Part shown: one piece after another, positions 42,730 through 50,957 of the stretch
How the letters are laid out: every line of letters begins with the position of its first letter
Position numbering within the stretch: position 1 is the stretch's first letter
Assembly (NCBI RefSeq): GCF_016093545.1
Contig: NZ_JADKYX010000007.1
Coordinates: forward strand, 62,001 to 126,000
Direction: 5' to 3'
DNA: 64,000 bases
From: Massilia rhizosphaerae
Lineage (GTDB): Bacteria; Pseudomonadota; Gammaproteobacteria; Burkholderiales; Burkholderiaceae_D
Made by a program: the position numbers and the translations under genes
The notes under the pieces: generated by a model
The model's database searches: none
What the model saw: the letters and a program-made list of their open reading frames with translations, nothing else
Told to the model about the DNA's origin: nothing

Positions 42730-42872
42730 GAGAATTTAGTGACGATAACGAACCGCCGGTCGACCCGCAACCGGCGACGGCGCCGCGCTTCGGACGGCTG
42801 CTGGTGGTGCTGATGCTGGCGGTGCTGGTGATCGTGGGGATTACGTTCCTGTCGGAAGCGTATCTGGGGTGA
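42726..42872 (+). CDS. Small single-pass membrane protein, 48 residues
   Basis: ATG lies in an ATGA overlap with the quinone oxidoreductase stop. The peptide has an acidic Pro-rich N-terminus (MREFSDDNEPPVDPQP) and one hydrophobic helix (LLVVLMLAVLVIVGITFL) ending in SEAYLG. Topology is probably N-in. No family is recognised; tight coupling suggests that it is really translated and works at the membrane beside the oxidoreductase. Confidence 0.6.
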   Translation: MREFSDDNEPPVDPQPATAPRFGRLLVVLMLAVLVIVGITFLSEAYLG

Positions 42873-42877
42873 AGGTT

Positions 42878-42900
42878 TGGTGGGCTCTCCGAGCCCACCA
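42878..42900. repeat. TGGTGGGCTC/GAGCCCACCA palindromic repeat, copy 4
   Basis: A perfect 10-bp stem with a 3-base loop starts 5 bases after the small membrane protein stop. It belongs to the same family as the other four loci but with CTC instead of CAC in the stem, a compensated change on both arms. It lies between convergent genes and may terminate both. Confidence 0.75.
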
Positions 42901-42914
42901 TGCGCAGAGCGAAC

Positions 42915-43550
42915 TCAACCGTTCTGCCGCGGATCCTGCTTCAACTCGATGACGCGCGACCCGCCGTTCGGCCCGGGGAACCCTTCGAACGCGCTCTGTA
43001 CGAGGGCCGGCATCACGGCCGGGGTCGACATCTGCTTGCTCACGTTGCGCACCGTCACGTCGAACAGGTGCTTGCCGTCCCTGGCCGACGCGATCGACAG
43101 CTGCAACTGGCGGTGGTAGCGGTGTTCTTCCTGCACGTCATAGTCCGGGTAAGGCCCCCAGAACGGGTCGTAGAACGGGCTGTGCCAGGCGCCCCAGTAG
43201 CGCCGGCGCCAGCCGAAGTAGGCGAAGCGGGGCGAGTACATCGGCGCGAAGGACGGGTAGATGACTTGCGTGGGCACGTCGATGGTCGAGAAACGCATCG
43301 ACACCTTCAGCGCGGGCGATTCCTGCGCCTCGTGGAAACCGAGGCGGGCGAGCTGGGCGCGCACGAGGTTTTCGTAGCTCTGCAGCTCGAGCGTGTTGTC
43401 CTGCGGCGGCGGCGTCTCGAACGCATAGCTCTTGTCGGACAACTGGGCGGGCCACTGGTTGAAGGTGGTGACGTCACTGCGGATCGTCGTCGCACAGCCG
43501 CCCAGCAACAGGCTCAGCGCGGCGACCGCCGTGATCATGGTACGTTTCAT
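42915..43550 (-). CDS. DUF4136 lipoprotein
   Basis: ATG 43550 (MKRTMITAVAALSLLLGGCA) is preceded by GGAGCGC; 43562 is an alternative. The lipobox LLGGC places the lipid at Cys18, and 211 residues are predicted. IRSDVTTFNQWP, ARLGFHEAQESPALKVSMRF and the aromatic patch RYWGAWHSPFYDPFWGPYPD are typical of the DUF4136 family. It is likely an outer-membrane-anchored envelope protein; function is not known. Confidence 0.85.
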   Translation of the reverse strand: MKRTMITAVAALSLLLGGCATTIRSDVTTFNQWPAQLSDKSYAFETPPPQDNTLELQSYENLVRAQLARLGFHEAQESPALKVSMRFSTIDVPTQVIYPSFAPMYSPRFAYFGWRRRYWGAWHSPFYDPFWGPYPDYDVQEEHRYHRQLQLSIASARDGKHLFDVTVRNVSKQMSTPAVMPALVQSAFEGFPGPNGGSRVIELKQDPRQNG

Positions 43551-43774
43551 GATGCGCTCCATCTATTCGTATTCGATAACCCGTATGCCGGGTGTCATTC
43601 CTCTGATCGGACTTGTTCAGAAAACCATATTATTCCGGATGCGTGATGTTCGTCGAGACATTTACGTACGGTTACTGGGTGTACATGCCGATACAAATGA
43701 CAGGTAACACCGAGTGCGGCACGAAGCTGTTGGTAAAATAAGCATCCCACCAACGGCTTTGCGGACCCCTGACC

Positions 43775-46435
43775 ATGCGCACCGATACGCCTCAGACCAT
43801 CTACCGGAAGGATTACACTGCCCCCAGCTATCTGGTCGACACCGTGGAACTCGGCTTCGACCTCGACCCCGCCCGTACCGTCGTCGCCAACCGGATGACG
43901 GTGCGCCGCAATCCCGCCAGCGCCCAGCGCGAAATCGAGCTGTACGGCGAGGACATCGAGCTCGTGACCCTGCGCCTGAACGGCAGGACGCTGGCCGAAG
44001 GGGACTACGTCGTCGAGGGCACCCTGCTGCGCATCCCCAACGCCCCGGAAGAGGCGACGCTGGAAATCGAAACCATCTGCGTTCCGGAAAGCAATACTAC
44101 TCTCAGTGGCCTGTACACGTCCAATGGCAGTTTTTATACCCAGTGCGAGGCCGAAGGTTTCCGCCGCATCACCTATTTCCCGGACCGTCCGGACGTCATG
44201 GCCCGCTACACCGTCATGCTGCGCGCCGACAAGGAAAAATATCCGGTGCTGCTGTCGAATGGCAACCTGATCGAGGAAGGCCCGCTGCCGGACGGCCGCC
44301 ACTACGCGCTGTGGGAAGACCCGTTCAAGAAGCCGTCGTACCTGTTCGCCCTCGTCGCCGCGCGCCTCGTGTGCCAGGAAGAGGACGTCGAACTGGCCGA
44401 CGGCCGCACCGCGCTGCTGCAGGTATGGGTGGAAGAGGGCAACCTCGACAAGACGGACTACGCGCTGCAGTCGCTCAAGCACAGCATCCGCTGGGACGAG
44501 GAACGCTGGGACCTCGAACTCGACCTGGACCGCTTCATGATCGTCGCCGTGGGCGATTTCAACATGGGGGCGATGGAAAACAAGGGCCTGAACATTTTCA
44601 ACACGAAGTTCGTGCTGGCCAATCCGCGCGTCGCGACGGACGTCGACTTCCAGGGCATCGAGGCCGTCGTCGGCCACGAATACTTTCATAACTGGACGGG
44701 CAACCGCGTCACCTGCCGCGACTGGTTCCAGCTGTCGCTGAAGGAAGGCCTGACCGTGTTCCGCGACCAGGAATTCTCGGCCGACATGATCGGCACGAGC
44801 ACGGGCCGCGCCGTCACCCGCATCGACCAGGTGCGCACCTTGCGCCAAGCCCAGTTCCCGGAAGACGCCGGCCCGATGGCGCACCCGGTCCGTCCCGATT
44901 CCTTCGTCGAAATCAACAATTTTTACACGGTCACGGTCTACGAAAAGGGCGCCGAGGTCGTGCGCATGTATCAGACCCTGCTGGGCCGCGCGGGCTTCCG
45001 CAAGGGCATGGACCTGTACTTCCAGCGCCACGACGGCCAGGCCGTCACCTGCGACGACTTCCGCATGGCGATGGCGGACGCCAACGGCCGCGACCTGACG
45101 CAGTTCGAGCGCTGGTACAGCCAGGCCGGCACGCCCGTCGTGCAGGCCGAAACCCGTTACGACGAGTCGGCGCGGACGTACACCCTGCGCCTGATCCAGT
45201 CGTGCCCGCCGACGCCGGGCCAGCCGGACAAGCTGCCGTTCCACATCCCGGTCGCCGTCGGCCTGCTGGGCAAGGGCGGCCGCGACCTGCCGCTGACGGT
45301 CGACGGCAAGGACTACGGGACGACGGCCGTGCTGGAGCTGACGGACGCGGACCAGACCTTCACGTTCACGGGCGTCACGGAACAGCCGACGCCGTCGATC
45401 CTGCGCGATTTTTCCGCGCCCGTGATCCTGAAATACGGCTACAACGACGCCGAACTCGTGCACCTGTTCAGCCACGACAGCGACCCCGTCAACCGCTGGG
45501 AAGCGGGCCAGCGCCTCGCGATGAGCCGCCTGCTCAAGCTGACCGGCCAGGTGGCCGCGAACCCGGGCAACGCGAACGTCAGGCTCGACCTGGACGACGT
45601 GTTCGTCGACGCCATGCGCAAGATCCTCACGGACGACACGCTCGACCCGGCCTTCCGCGAACAGGCGCTGCTGCTGCCGTCGGAAACGATGATCGCCGAC
45701 CAGACGGATGTCGTCGATCCGCTCGCCATCCACCAGGCGCGCCAGTTCGTGCGCGCCGACATCGGCGCGCGCCTGCGCACCGAATTGCGGGCCCAGTACG
45801 ACGCGAACCAGACCCCGGGCGAATACAGCCCCGACGCGGTATCGATCGGCAAGCGCGCCCTGAAAAACCTGGCGCTGGCCTATCTGTGCGCCGCGCCGGA
45901 CGACGACAGCCTGGCCCTGGCCCAACGCCAGTTCGACGAGGCGACGAACATGACGGACCGCGTGGCGGCCCTGTCGGCCCTCGTGCATGCGCGCGCGCCG
46001 GCAGCAAGCGACGCCCTGCAACGCTTCTACGACGAATTCCGGGGCGAGGCGCTGGTCGTGGACAAATGGTTCGCGATGCAGGCATCGGCCCCGACGACGG
46101 ACGTGAGCCGCGTGCGCGAACTCATGACGCACCAGGCCTTCACGCTGCGTAATCCGAACCGCGCGCGCAGCCTGGTGTCTACGTTCTGTGCCGCCAATCC
46201 GGTGGGCTTCCACGCGCCGGACGGCAACGGCTATGCCTTCTGGGCCGAGCAGGTGATCGCGCTGGACGCGCTGAACCCGCAGGTGGCCAGCCGCCTGGCC
46301 CGCGCGATGGACCGCTGGCGCCGCTACACGCCGGACCTGCAGGCCCACATGAAGCGGGCGCTGCAGCAGGTGGCGGGGCAGGCGAAGCTGTCGAACGACG
46401 TGCGCGAGGTGGTGGGCAAGGCCCTCGCCAATTGA
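43775..46435 (+). CDS. pepN: Aminopeptidase N (M1 family)
   Basis: The 886-residue zinc aminopeptidase has GAMEN at 265-269 (substrate N-terminus) and HEYFHNWTGNRVT with zinc ligands His301 and His305 and catalytic Glu302; the third ligand lies in LKEGLTVFRDQEFS. The start MRTDTPQTIYRKDYTAPSYL and total length match the E. coli PepN type with a C-terminal alpha-superhelix. It trims N-terminal residues from peptides in the cytoplasm. A repeat pair follows its stop by 11 bases. Confidence 0.96.
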   Translation: MRTDTPQTIYRKDYTAPSYLVDTVELGFDLDPARTVVANRMTVRRNPASAQREIELYGEDIELVTLRLNGRTLAEGDYVVEGTLLRIPNAPEEATLEIETICVPESNTTLSGLYTSNGSFYTQCEAEGFRRITYFPDRPDVMARYTVMLRADKEKYPVLLSNGNLIEEGPLPDGRHYALWEDPFKKPSYLFALVAARLVCQEEDVELADGRTALLQVWVEEGNLDKTDYALQSLKHSIRWDEERWDLELDLDRFMIVAVGDFNMGAMENKGLNIFNTKFVLANPRVATDVDFQGIEAVVGHEYFHNWTGNRVTCRDWFQLSLKEGLTVFRDQEFSADMIGTSTGRAVTRIDQVRTLRQAQFPEDAGPMAHPVRPDSFVEINNFYTVTVYEKGAEVVRMYQTLLGRAGFRKGMDLYFQRHDGQAVTCDDFRMAMADANGRDLTQFERWYSQAGTPVVQAETRYDESARTYTLRLIQSCPPTPGQPDKLPFHIPVAVGLLGKGGRDLPLTVDGKDYGTTAVLELTDADQTFTFTGVTEQPTPSILRDFSAPVILKYGYNDAELVHLFSHDSDPVNRWEAGQRLAMSRLLKLTGQVAANPGNANVRLDLDDVFVDAMRKILTDDTLDPAFREQALLLPSETMIADQTDVVDPLAIHQARQFVRADIGARLRTELRAQYDANQTPGEYSPDAVSIGKRALKNLALAYLCAAPDDDSLALAQRQFDEATNMTDRVAALSALVHARAPAASDALQRFYDEFRGEALVVDKWFAMQASAPTTDVSRVRELMTHQAFTLRNPNRARSLVSTFCAANPVGFHAPDGNGYAFWAEQVIALDALNPQVASRLARAMDRWRRYTPDLQAHMKRALQQVAGQAKLSNDVREVVGKALAN

Positions 46436-46446
46436 ATTGGTCGATC

Positions 46447-46514
46447 ATGGTGGGCACGGGGTGCCCACCCTACGTGTTGAGCGCGGTAGGGTGGGCACCC
46501 TGTGCCCACCATTG
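46447..46514. repeat. Paired GTGGGCAC/GTGCCCAC palindromic repeat, copy 5
   Basis: Module 1 (46447-46473) is ATGGTGGGCACGGGGTGCCC ACCCTAC. Module 2 (46487-46514) is its inverted counterpart, TAGGGTGGGCACCCTGTGCC CACCATTG. The pair has the same order, flanks and about 13-base spacing as copy 1, which shows that the paired form is the mobile or conserved unit. It separates pepN from fbp. Confidence 0.8.
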
Positions 46515-46558
46515 CGCCGCCACCGCAACAACGAATTTTCACAAACTGAAGGAAGTCC

Positions 46559-47560
46559 ATGAAACGTGTCAGCCTGACGCAATACCTCGTCGAGGAACAG
46601 CGTCTCCACAACAACATCCCCGCGTCGCTGCGCCTCCTGATCGAGGTGGTGGCGCGCGCCTGCAAGACCATCTCCCACTCGGTCGGCAAGGGCGCGCTCG
46701 GCGACATCCTCGGCAGCGCGAACACGGAGAACATCCAGGGCGAAGTGCAGAAGAAGCTGGACGTATTGTCCAACGAGATCTTGCTCGAAGCGAATGAATG
46801 GGGCGGCCACCTGGCGGCGATGGCGTCGGAAGAAATGGAATCCATCCACCCGATCCCGAACCGCTACCCGATGGGCGAATACATGCTGCTGTTCGATCCG
46901 TTGGACGGCTCGTCGAACATCGACGTCAACGTGTCGATCGGCACCATCTTCTCCGTGCTGAAGGCGCCGGAAGGCATGTCGCAGCCGACCGAAGCCGACT
47001 TCATGCAGGCCGGCAGCAAGCAGGTCGCGGCCGGCTATGCCGTGTACGGCCCGCAGACGATGCTCGTGCTCACGACGGGCAACGGCGTCAACTGCTTCAC
47101 GCTCGACCGCGAGATGGGCTCCTGGGTCCTCACCCAGAAGGACATGCAGATCCCCGTCGACACGAAGGAATTCGCCATCAATATGTCGAACCAGCGCCAC
47201 TGGTATCCGCCCGTCACGCGCTACGTCGACGAAATGCTGGCCGGCAAGACCGGCCCGCGCGGCAAGGATTTCAATATGCGCTGGATCGCCTCGATGGTGG
47301 CCGACGTGCACCGCATCCTGAACCGCGGCGGCATCTTCATGTACCCGGCCGACCAGCGCGACCCGTCGCAACCGGGCAAGCTGCGCCTGATGTACGAAGC
47401 GAACCCGATGGCCTTCATCGTCGAGCAGGCCGGCGGCGCCGCGACGGACGGCCGCCAGCGCATCCTCGACATCGAACCGCAGAAACTGCACCAGCGCGTG
47501 CCCGTCTTCCTCGGCGCGAAGAGCGAGGTGGAGCGCGTGACGAGCTACCATCAGGAATGA
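46559..47560 (+). CDS. fbp: Fructose-1,6-bisphosphatase class I
   Basis: The 333-residue enzyme of gluconeogenesis begins [20 protein letters not shown]. The metal and phosphate site is [20 protein letters not shown], and the rear of the active site is [37 protein letters not shown]. It removes the C1 phosphate of fructose-1,6-bisphosphate with Mg2+. It stands alone on the plus strand between a repeat pair and tRNA-Thr. Confidence 0.97.
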   Translation: MKRVSLTQYLVEEQRLHNNIPASLRLLIEVVARACKTISHSVGKGALGDILGSANTENIQGEVQKKLDVLSNEILLEANEWGGHLAAMASEEMESIHPIPNRYPMGEYMLLFDPLDGSSNIDVNVSIGTIFSVLKAPEGMSQPTEADFMQAGSKQVAAGYAVYGPQTMLVLTTGNGVNCFTLDREMGSWVLTQKDMQIPVDTKEFAINMSNQRHWYPPVTRYVDEMLAGKTGPRGKDFNMRWIASMVADVHRILNRGGIFMYPADQRDPSQPGKLRLMYEANPMAFIVEQAGGAATDGRQRILDIEPQKLHQRVPVFLGAKSEVERVTSYHQE

Positions 47561-47737
47561 TTTTTAACGTGCCCGCATAAAATTGCCGAGCCGGACTAGC
47601 AAGTTTGCGAAGTTGTTGTTAGAATGCGGGCTCCTTTGCGATGCAGCCCGTTCAGCGGGGCAACAGCAAGGCTTTCGAGCCGCCAGCAGTCCGATGGCAG
47701 GTAGTGCGGATACAGGTTAAACGGTTGTTCCGGTTTA

Positions 47738-47813
47738 GCCGCTGTAGCTCAGTCGGTAGAGCAGCGCATTCGTAATGCGAAGGTCACCAGTTCGATTCCG
47801 GTCAGCGGCACCA
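47738..47813 (+). tRNA. tRNA-Thr (anticodon CGU)
   Basis: A full cloverleaf can be folded: acceptor GCCGCTG / CAGCGGC, D-arm GCTC...GAGC, anticodon loop TTCGTAA (anticodon CGT in DNA), T-arm ACCAG-TTCGATT-CCGGT, discriminator A, and an encoded CCA at 47811-47813. The core is the same as that of other bacterial tRNA-Thr(CGU). A TTAGAAT box at about 47620 in the upstream 177 bases may be its -10 element; otherwise that stretch holds nothing I can name. Confidence 0.96.
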
Positions 47814-47822
47814 ACACAGTGA

Positions 47823-47852
47823 AAAGGGCCACCCAGCAGGGTGGCCCTTTTT
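47823..47852 (+). terminator. Rho-independent terminator after tRNA-Thr
   Basis: AAAGGGCCACCC and GGGTGGCCCTTT form a strong stem with a 4-5-base loop followed by TT. It begins 10 bases after the tRNA CCA end. Confidence 0.9.
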
Positions 47853-47970
47853 GCTTTCCGGCGCCGCCGCCGCCCGCCCTTCCTTCCTTGATGTCCTCAT
47901 GATCGTCCCGGCTTGCTTTGTTATGCAGCGCACAGTCGGGACTGACAAAAAGTTATATTTTTTTTATTGA

Positions 47971-47992
47971 GACACCGCAAAATGACGGTGTC
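47971..47992. promoter_or_regulatory. Inverted repeat GACACCG-N8-CGGTGTC upstream of the DUF883-like gene
   Basis: A 7-bp dyad lies 125 bases before the ATG, right after an AT-rich run (GTTATATTTTTTTTATTGA). It has no T-run on the proper side, so it is not a terminator. An operator or mRNA leader structure for the stress-type gene is possible. Confidence 0.3.
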
Positions 47993-48116
47993 GCACCGAC
48001 ATCGCGCGGCAGCGCGACGCGAAAGGACCGCCTATCGGTCGAACTTTTGTACGGATGCACGGTCAAGAAGATCGGTCTACTCCGCGTTGGTCAAAATCTT
48101 ACAAGAGGAATTCATC

Positions 48117-48860
48117 ATGGATAATCAGAAGTCGAGCGAAGCAAAAGGCAGCAATCTGGGCGCCGGCAACCAGGGCAAGGACAGCGGCTTGCCGAACGCC
48201 AGCGGCTCTGGCAACCTGGGTAGCACCACCGGTTCGGGCAGCCTGGGCAAGAGCAGCCCCCTGAACCAGGGCAAGGACCAGCAGAGCTCGACGACCGGCA
48301 GCAGCACCGGCGGCGGCACCAGCAATGCCGGCAGCTCGTCGTCGGGCATGGGTTCGATGGGGTCGATGAGCGCGAGCGGCTCGACCGCCAGCGGCACGAA
48401 CTCGAGCATCGGCGGGAGCTCGCTCGGTTCGGGCAGCAGCAGCCTGGGCAGCCAGAACAGCCAGAGCGCCGCCGGCGCCGCTACCGGCTCGGGCGTGGGC
48501 GGCGATTCCAGGGACCTGGGCGCGCAGGTGAACGCACGCGCGCAAGGCCTGCACCAGTCGATCGACAAGGCGGCCGATGCCGCCCGTCCGATGGTCGACA
48601 AGGCCGCCGACGCGGCCCGTCCGGTCGTCGACCGCCTGGCGACCAGCGCGCACGCCGGCGTGGACAAGCTGCAGGGCATGCTGAGCGGCGCCACCGTCAA
48701 CCTGGGCCAACGCCAACAGCAGCTGACCGATGCCTATGGCCAGTGGAAGGAAGCGAGCTTCGAGTACGTGCGCCAGAAACCGGGCACCGCGATCGCCATC
48801 GCCGCCGCCGCCGGCTTCGTGCTGGCCAAGCTGCTGGGCGGCCGCAGCCGCGATTACTGA
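48117..48860 (+). CDS. DUF883-like membrane-anchored protein with Ser/Gly-rich N-terminal domain
   Basis: ATG 48117 follows AGAGGAA and gives 247 residues. The first 125 are almost only Ser, Gly, Asn, Thr and Gln with loose repeats (SGSGNLGSTTGSGSLGKSS, GSSLGSGSSSLGSQNSQS). A helical part follows with two near-identical KAADAARPMVDKAADAARPV units. The end, FEYVRQKPGTAIAIAAAAGF VLAKLLGGR, is the ElaB/YqjD/DUF883 C-terminal anchor. YqjD-type proteins tether ribosomes to the membrane in stationary phase. The long disordered domain is unlike the 100-residue enteric proteins; its role is unknown. Confidence 0.8.
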   Translation: MDNQKSSEAKGSNLGAGNQGKDSGLPNASGSGNLGSTTGSGSLGKSSPLNQGKDQQSSTTGSSTGGGTSNAGSSSSGMGSMGSMSASGSTASGTNSSIGGSSLGSGSSSLGSQNSQSAAGAATGSGVGGDSRDLGAQVNARAQGLHQSIDKAADAARPMVDKAADAARPVVDRLATSAHAGVDKLQGMLSGATVNLGQRQQQLTDAYGQWKEASFEYVRQKPGTAIAIAAAAGFVLAKLLGGRSRDY

Positions 48861-48881
48861 TCGGAGTTCCACCCACCTGTC

Positions 48882-48910
48882 AAAGCCGGCTTCGCGCCGG
48901 CTTTGTTTTT
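48882..48910 (+). terminator. Rho-independent terminator after the DUF883-like gene
   Basis: AAAGCCGGC and GCCGGCTTT pair around TTCGC and are followed by GTTTTT. It lies 21 bases after the stop and faces the convergent DUF3147-like gene. Confidence 0.88.
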
Positions 48911-48934
48911 CCTGGGGACGGATTTACGCCGCCG

Positions 48935-49285
48935 TCAGAGCAGCTGGATGCCGAAGCGTTTCAGCACGATGGCGAACAGGAGTATGCTGCCCAGCGTGAT
49001 CGCGACGCCGGCGCCCAGCGCGGGCCAGAAGCCGTAGCGTGCCAGCAGCCAGGGGAAGGCGGCGAACATCGGCAAGGTGGGCAGCACGTACCACAGCGTG
49101 TACCAGGCGTGGTTGGCGATCTTTTCCTGGGGCTGGCGCTCGACGTGCAGCCAGATCAGCGTCAGCACGGTGACGAGCGGCAGCGAGGCGATCAGGCCGC
49201 CCAGGCGGTCGGAGCGCGCGGCGGCTTCCGACACGAGGACGACGACGGCGGCGGTGACGAGGTATTTGATGACGATCCAGGACAT
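48935..49285 (-). CDS. DUF3147-family membrane protein
   Basis: From ATG 49285 (MSWIVIKYLVTAAVVVLVSE) the 116-residue protein has four helices. RSDRLGGLIASLPLVTVLTL and ANHAWYTLWYVLPTLPMFAA are family blocks. An upstream in-frame ATG at 49381 would add 32 residues without membrane character and is less likely. Function is unknown; it is an inner-membrane protein with a short cytoplasmic end. Confidence 0.8.
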   Translation of the reverse strand: MSWIVIKYLVTAAVVVLVSEAAARSDRLGGLIASLPLVTVLTLIWLHVERQPQEKIANHAWYTLWYVLPTLPMFAAFPWLLARYGFWPALGAGVAITLGSILLFAIVLKRFGIQLL

Positions 49286-49417
49286 GGCGGAGAGGGGCGA
49301 AGCCAAATCCGGACAGTGTAGCAAAGCCGCGTTACAAATCCTTACCACTGAAACGTCGTATCGACACTCCCGCTCATCCATTCACGGTTTAATGGCGGTC
49401 AACGAGGAGTGCTCACC

Positions 49418-50941
49418 ATGATCCAACGCGCATCGATGGTTGTATTGGCCGCCGCCCTGATGGCGACGGGCGTCGTGTCCGCGGCCGCGCCCGCGCCGGA
49501 CGCGCAGACGCAGGCGCTGCACGTGCTGAACCGGCTCGCGTTCGGGCCGCGCCCCGGCGACGTCGAGCGCGTCGCGAGCATGGGTGTGCAGCGCTGGATC
49601 GACCAGCAGCTGCATCCGGAAACGATCCCGCTGCCGCCCGACCTGACGGCGCGCCTGGCGGCGCTGGATACCGTCAACCGCAGCGCCGGCGAGTCGCTGG
49701 ACGAATTCCTGACGCTGCGGCGTGAGGTCAAGATGGACGACGAGGGCGCGAAACAGCATCGCCATCAGGTGGAGATGCGCGTGGCGCGCCAGGCCGCCGA
49801 GGCCAGGCTGCTGCGCGCCGTCGAGAGTCCGCGCCAGCTGGAAGAAGTCATGGTCGACTTCTGGTACAACCATTTCAACGTCTTCGCCGGCAAGGGCATC
49901 GACCGCGCGCTCGTGACGAGCTACGAGCGCGACGCGATCCGCCCGTACGCGCTGGGCTCCTTCCGCGCGCTGCTGGGCGCGACGGCCAGGCATCCGGCGA
50001 TGCTGTTCTACCTCGATAACGCCGTGTCGTCGGCGCCGCGTCCCGACGCGAAGGGCAAGGCGCGCGGCCTGAACGAGAACTATGCGCGCGAGCTGATGGA
50101 GCTGCACACGCTGGGCGCGGACGGCGGCTACACACAGCGCGACGTGACGGAACTGGCGCGCATGCTGACCGGCTGGACGTTCGAGCAGCGCCCGAAGTTC
50201 CTGCACGTTGCGCGCGCGGACGACCTGTTCCGCTTCGACGCGCGCCGCCACGACGCCGGCCCCAAGACGTGGCTCGGGCAAGCCATCGCGCCGGCCGGCG
50301 AGCAGGAAGGCGAGTATGCGCTGGACGTGCTGGCCATGCATCCCGCGACGGCCCATCACGTGAGCCGCGAGCTGGCCCAGTATTTCGTCAGCGACGATCC
50401 GCCGCCGGCCCTCGTCGACCGCATGGCCGCCACGTGGCTCGCGTCGCGGGGCGACATCCGCGCGGTGCTGGCGACCTTGTTCGGGAGCCGCGAATTCATG
50501 GCATCCGGCGCCGTCGGCGCCAAGTTCAAGACGCCGTACCAGTTCGTCGTCTCGGCGGTCAGGGCGAGCGGTGAGCCGGTCGCGAACGTGCAGCCGCTCG
50601 TGAACACGATGAACCAGTTGGGCATGCCGCTGTACGGTTGCCAGACGCCGGACGGGTACAAGAACACGCAGGACGCGTGGCTCAATCCGGACGCGCTGAC
50701 GCGGCGCATCGCGTTCGCCACCGCGCTCGCATCCGGCAGGCTGCCGCTGGCGGCAATGCCGGTCGACGCCGCGCCGCCGGCGACGATGGCGCCGCCGCGG
50801 CCGGCGCCGGTCGACCCGGTCCGCCTGCAGGCGACGCTGGGCGGCTCGATTTCGACGCGCACGAAGGCCATCGTCCAGCGCAATCCGGACAAGCTGCGCG
50901 CGGCCATGCTGCTCGGCAGCCCCGATTTCATGCAGCGCTGA
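49418..50941 (+). CDS. DUF1800-domain exported protein
   Basis: ATG 49418 has GAGGAG 8 bases upstream; an in-frame GTG at 49409 is weaker. The product has 507 residues with a signal peptide (cleaved near VSAAA, residue about 23). ALHVLNRLAFGPRPGDVERV, MVDFWYNHFNVFAGKGIDRA, GLNENYARELMELHTLGADG and GYTQRDVTELARMLTGWTFE are DUF1800 hallmarks. The family is secreted and of unknown function, nearly always beside a DUF1501 gene, as here (16-base gap). The final 90 residues contain a Pro/Ala-rich linker. Confidence 0.9.
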   Translation: MIQRASMVVLAAALMATGVVSAAAPAPDAQTQALHVLNRLAFGPRPGDVERVASMGVQRWIDQQLHPETIPLPPDLTARLAALDTVNRSAGESLDEFLTLRREVKMDDEGAKQHRHQVEMRVARQAAEARLLRAVESPRQLEEVMVDFWYNHFNVFAGKGIDRALVTSYERDAIRPYALGSFRALLGATARHPAMLFYLDNAVSSAPRPDAKGKARGLNENYARELMELHTLGADGGYTQRDVTELARMLTGWTFEQRPKFLHVARADDLFRFDARRHDAGPKTWLGQAIAPAGEQEGEYALDVLAMHPATAHHVSRELAQYFVSDDPPPALVDRMAATWLASRGDIRAVLATLFGSREFMASGAVGAKFKTPYQFVVSAVRASGEPVANVQPLVNTMNQLGMPLYGCQTPDGYKNTQDAWLNPDALTRRIAFATALASGRLPLAAMPVDAAPPATMAPPRPAPVDPVRLQATLGGSISTRTKAIVQRNPDKLRAAMLLGSPDFMQR

Positions 50942-50957
50942 TTCCTCGGAGATCGAC

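Noticed and set aside
43595..46348. 917-codon minus-strand frame opposite pepN
   Set aside because: Shadow of the complete aminopeptidase N gene.
47738..47813. tRNA-Thr as an integration site for a mobile element
   Set aside because: No integrase gene and no direct repeat of the tRNA 3' end were seen nearby.
47971..47992. Inverted repeat as a terminator
   Set aside because: The T-run is on the wrong side of the stem for the plus strand, and the minus strand has A instead of T after it.
48160..48480. Repetitive Ser/Gly codon run that could be mistaken for a tandem repeat or CRISPR-like array
   Set aside because: The units are irregular in length and sequence and lie in one reading frame with a membrane anchor.
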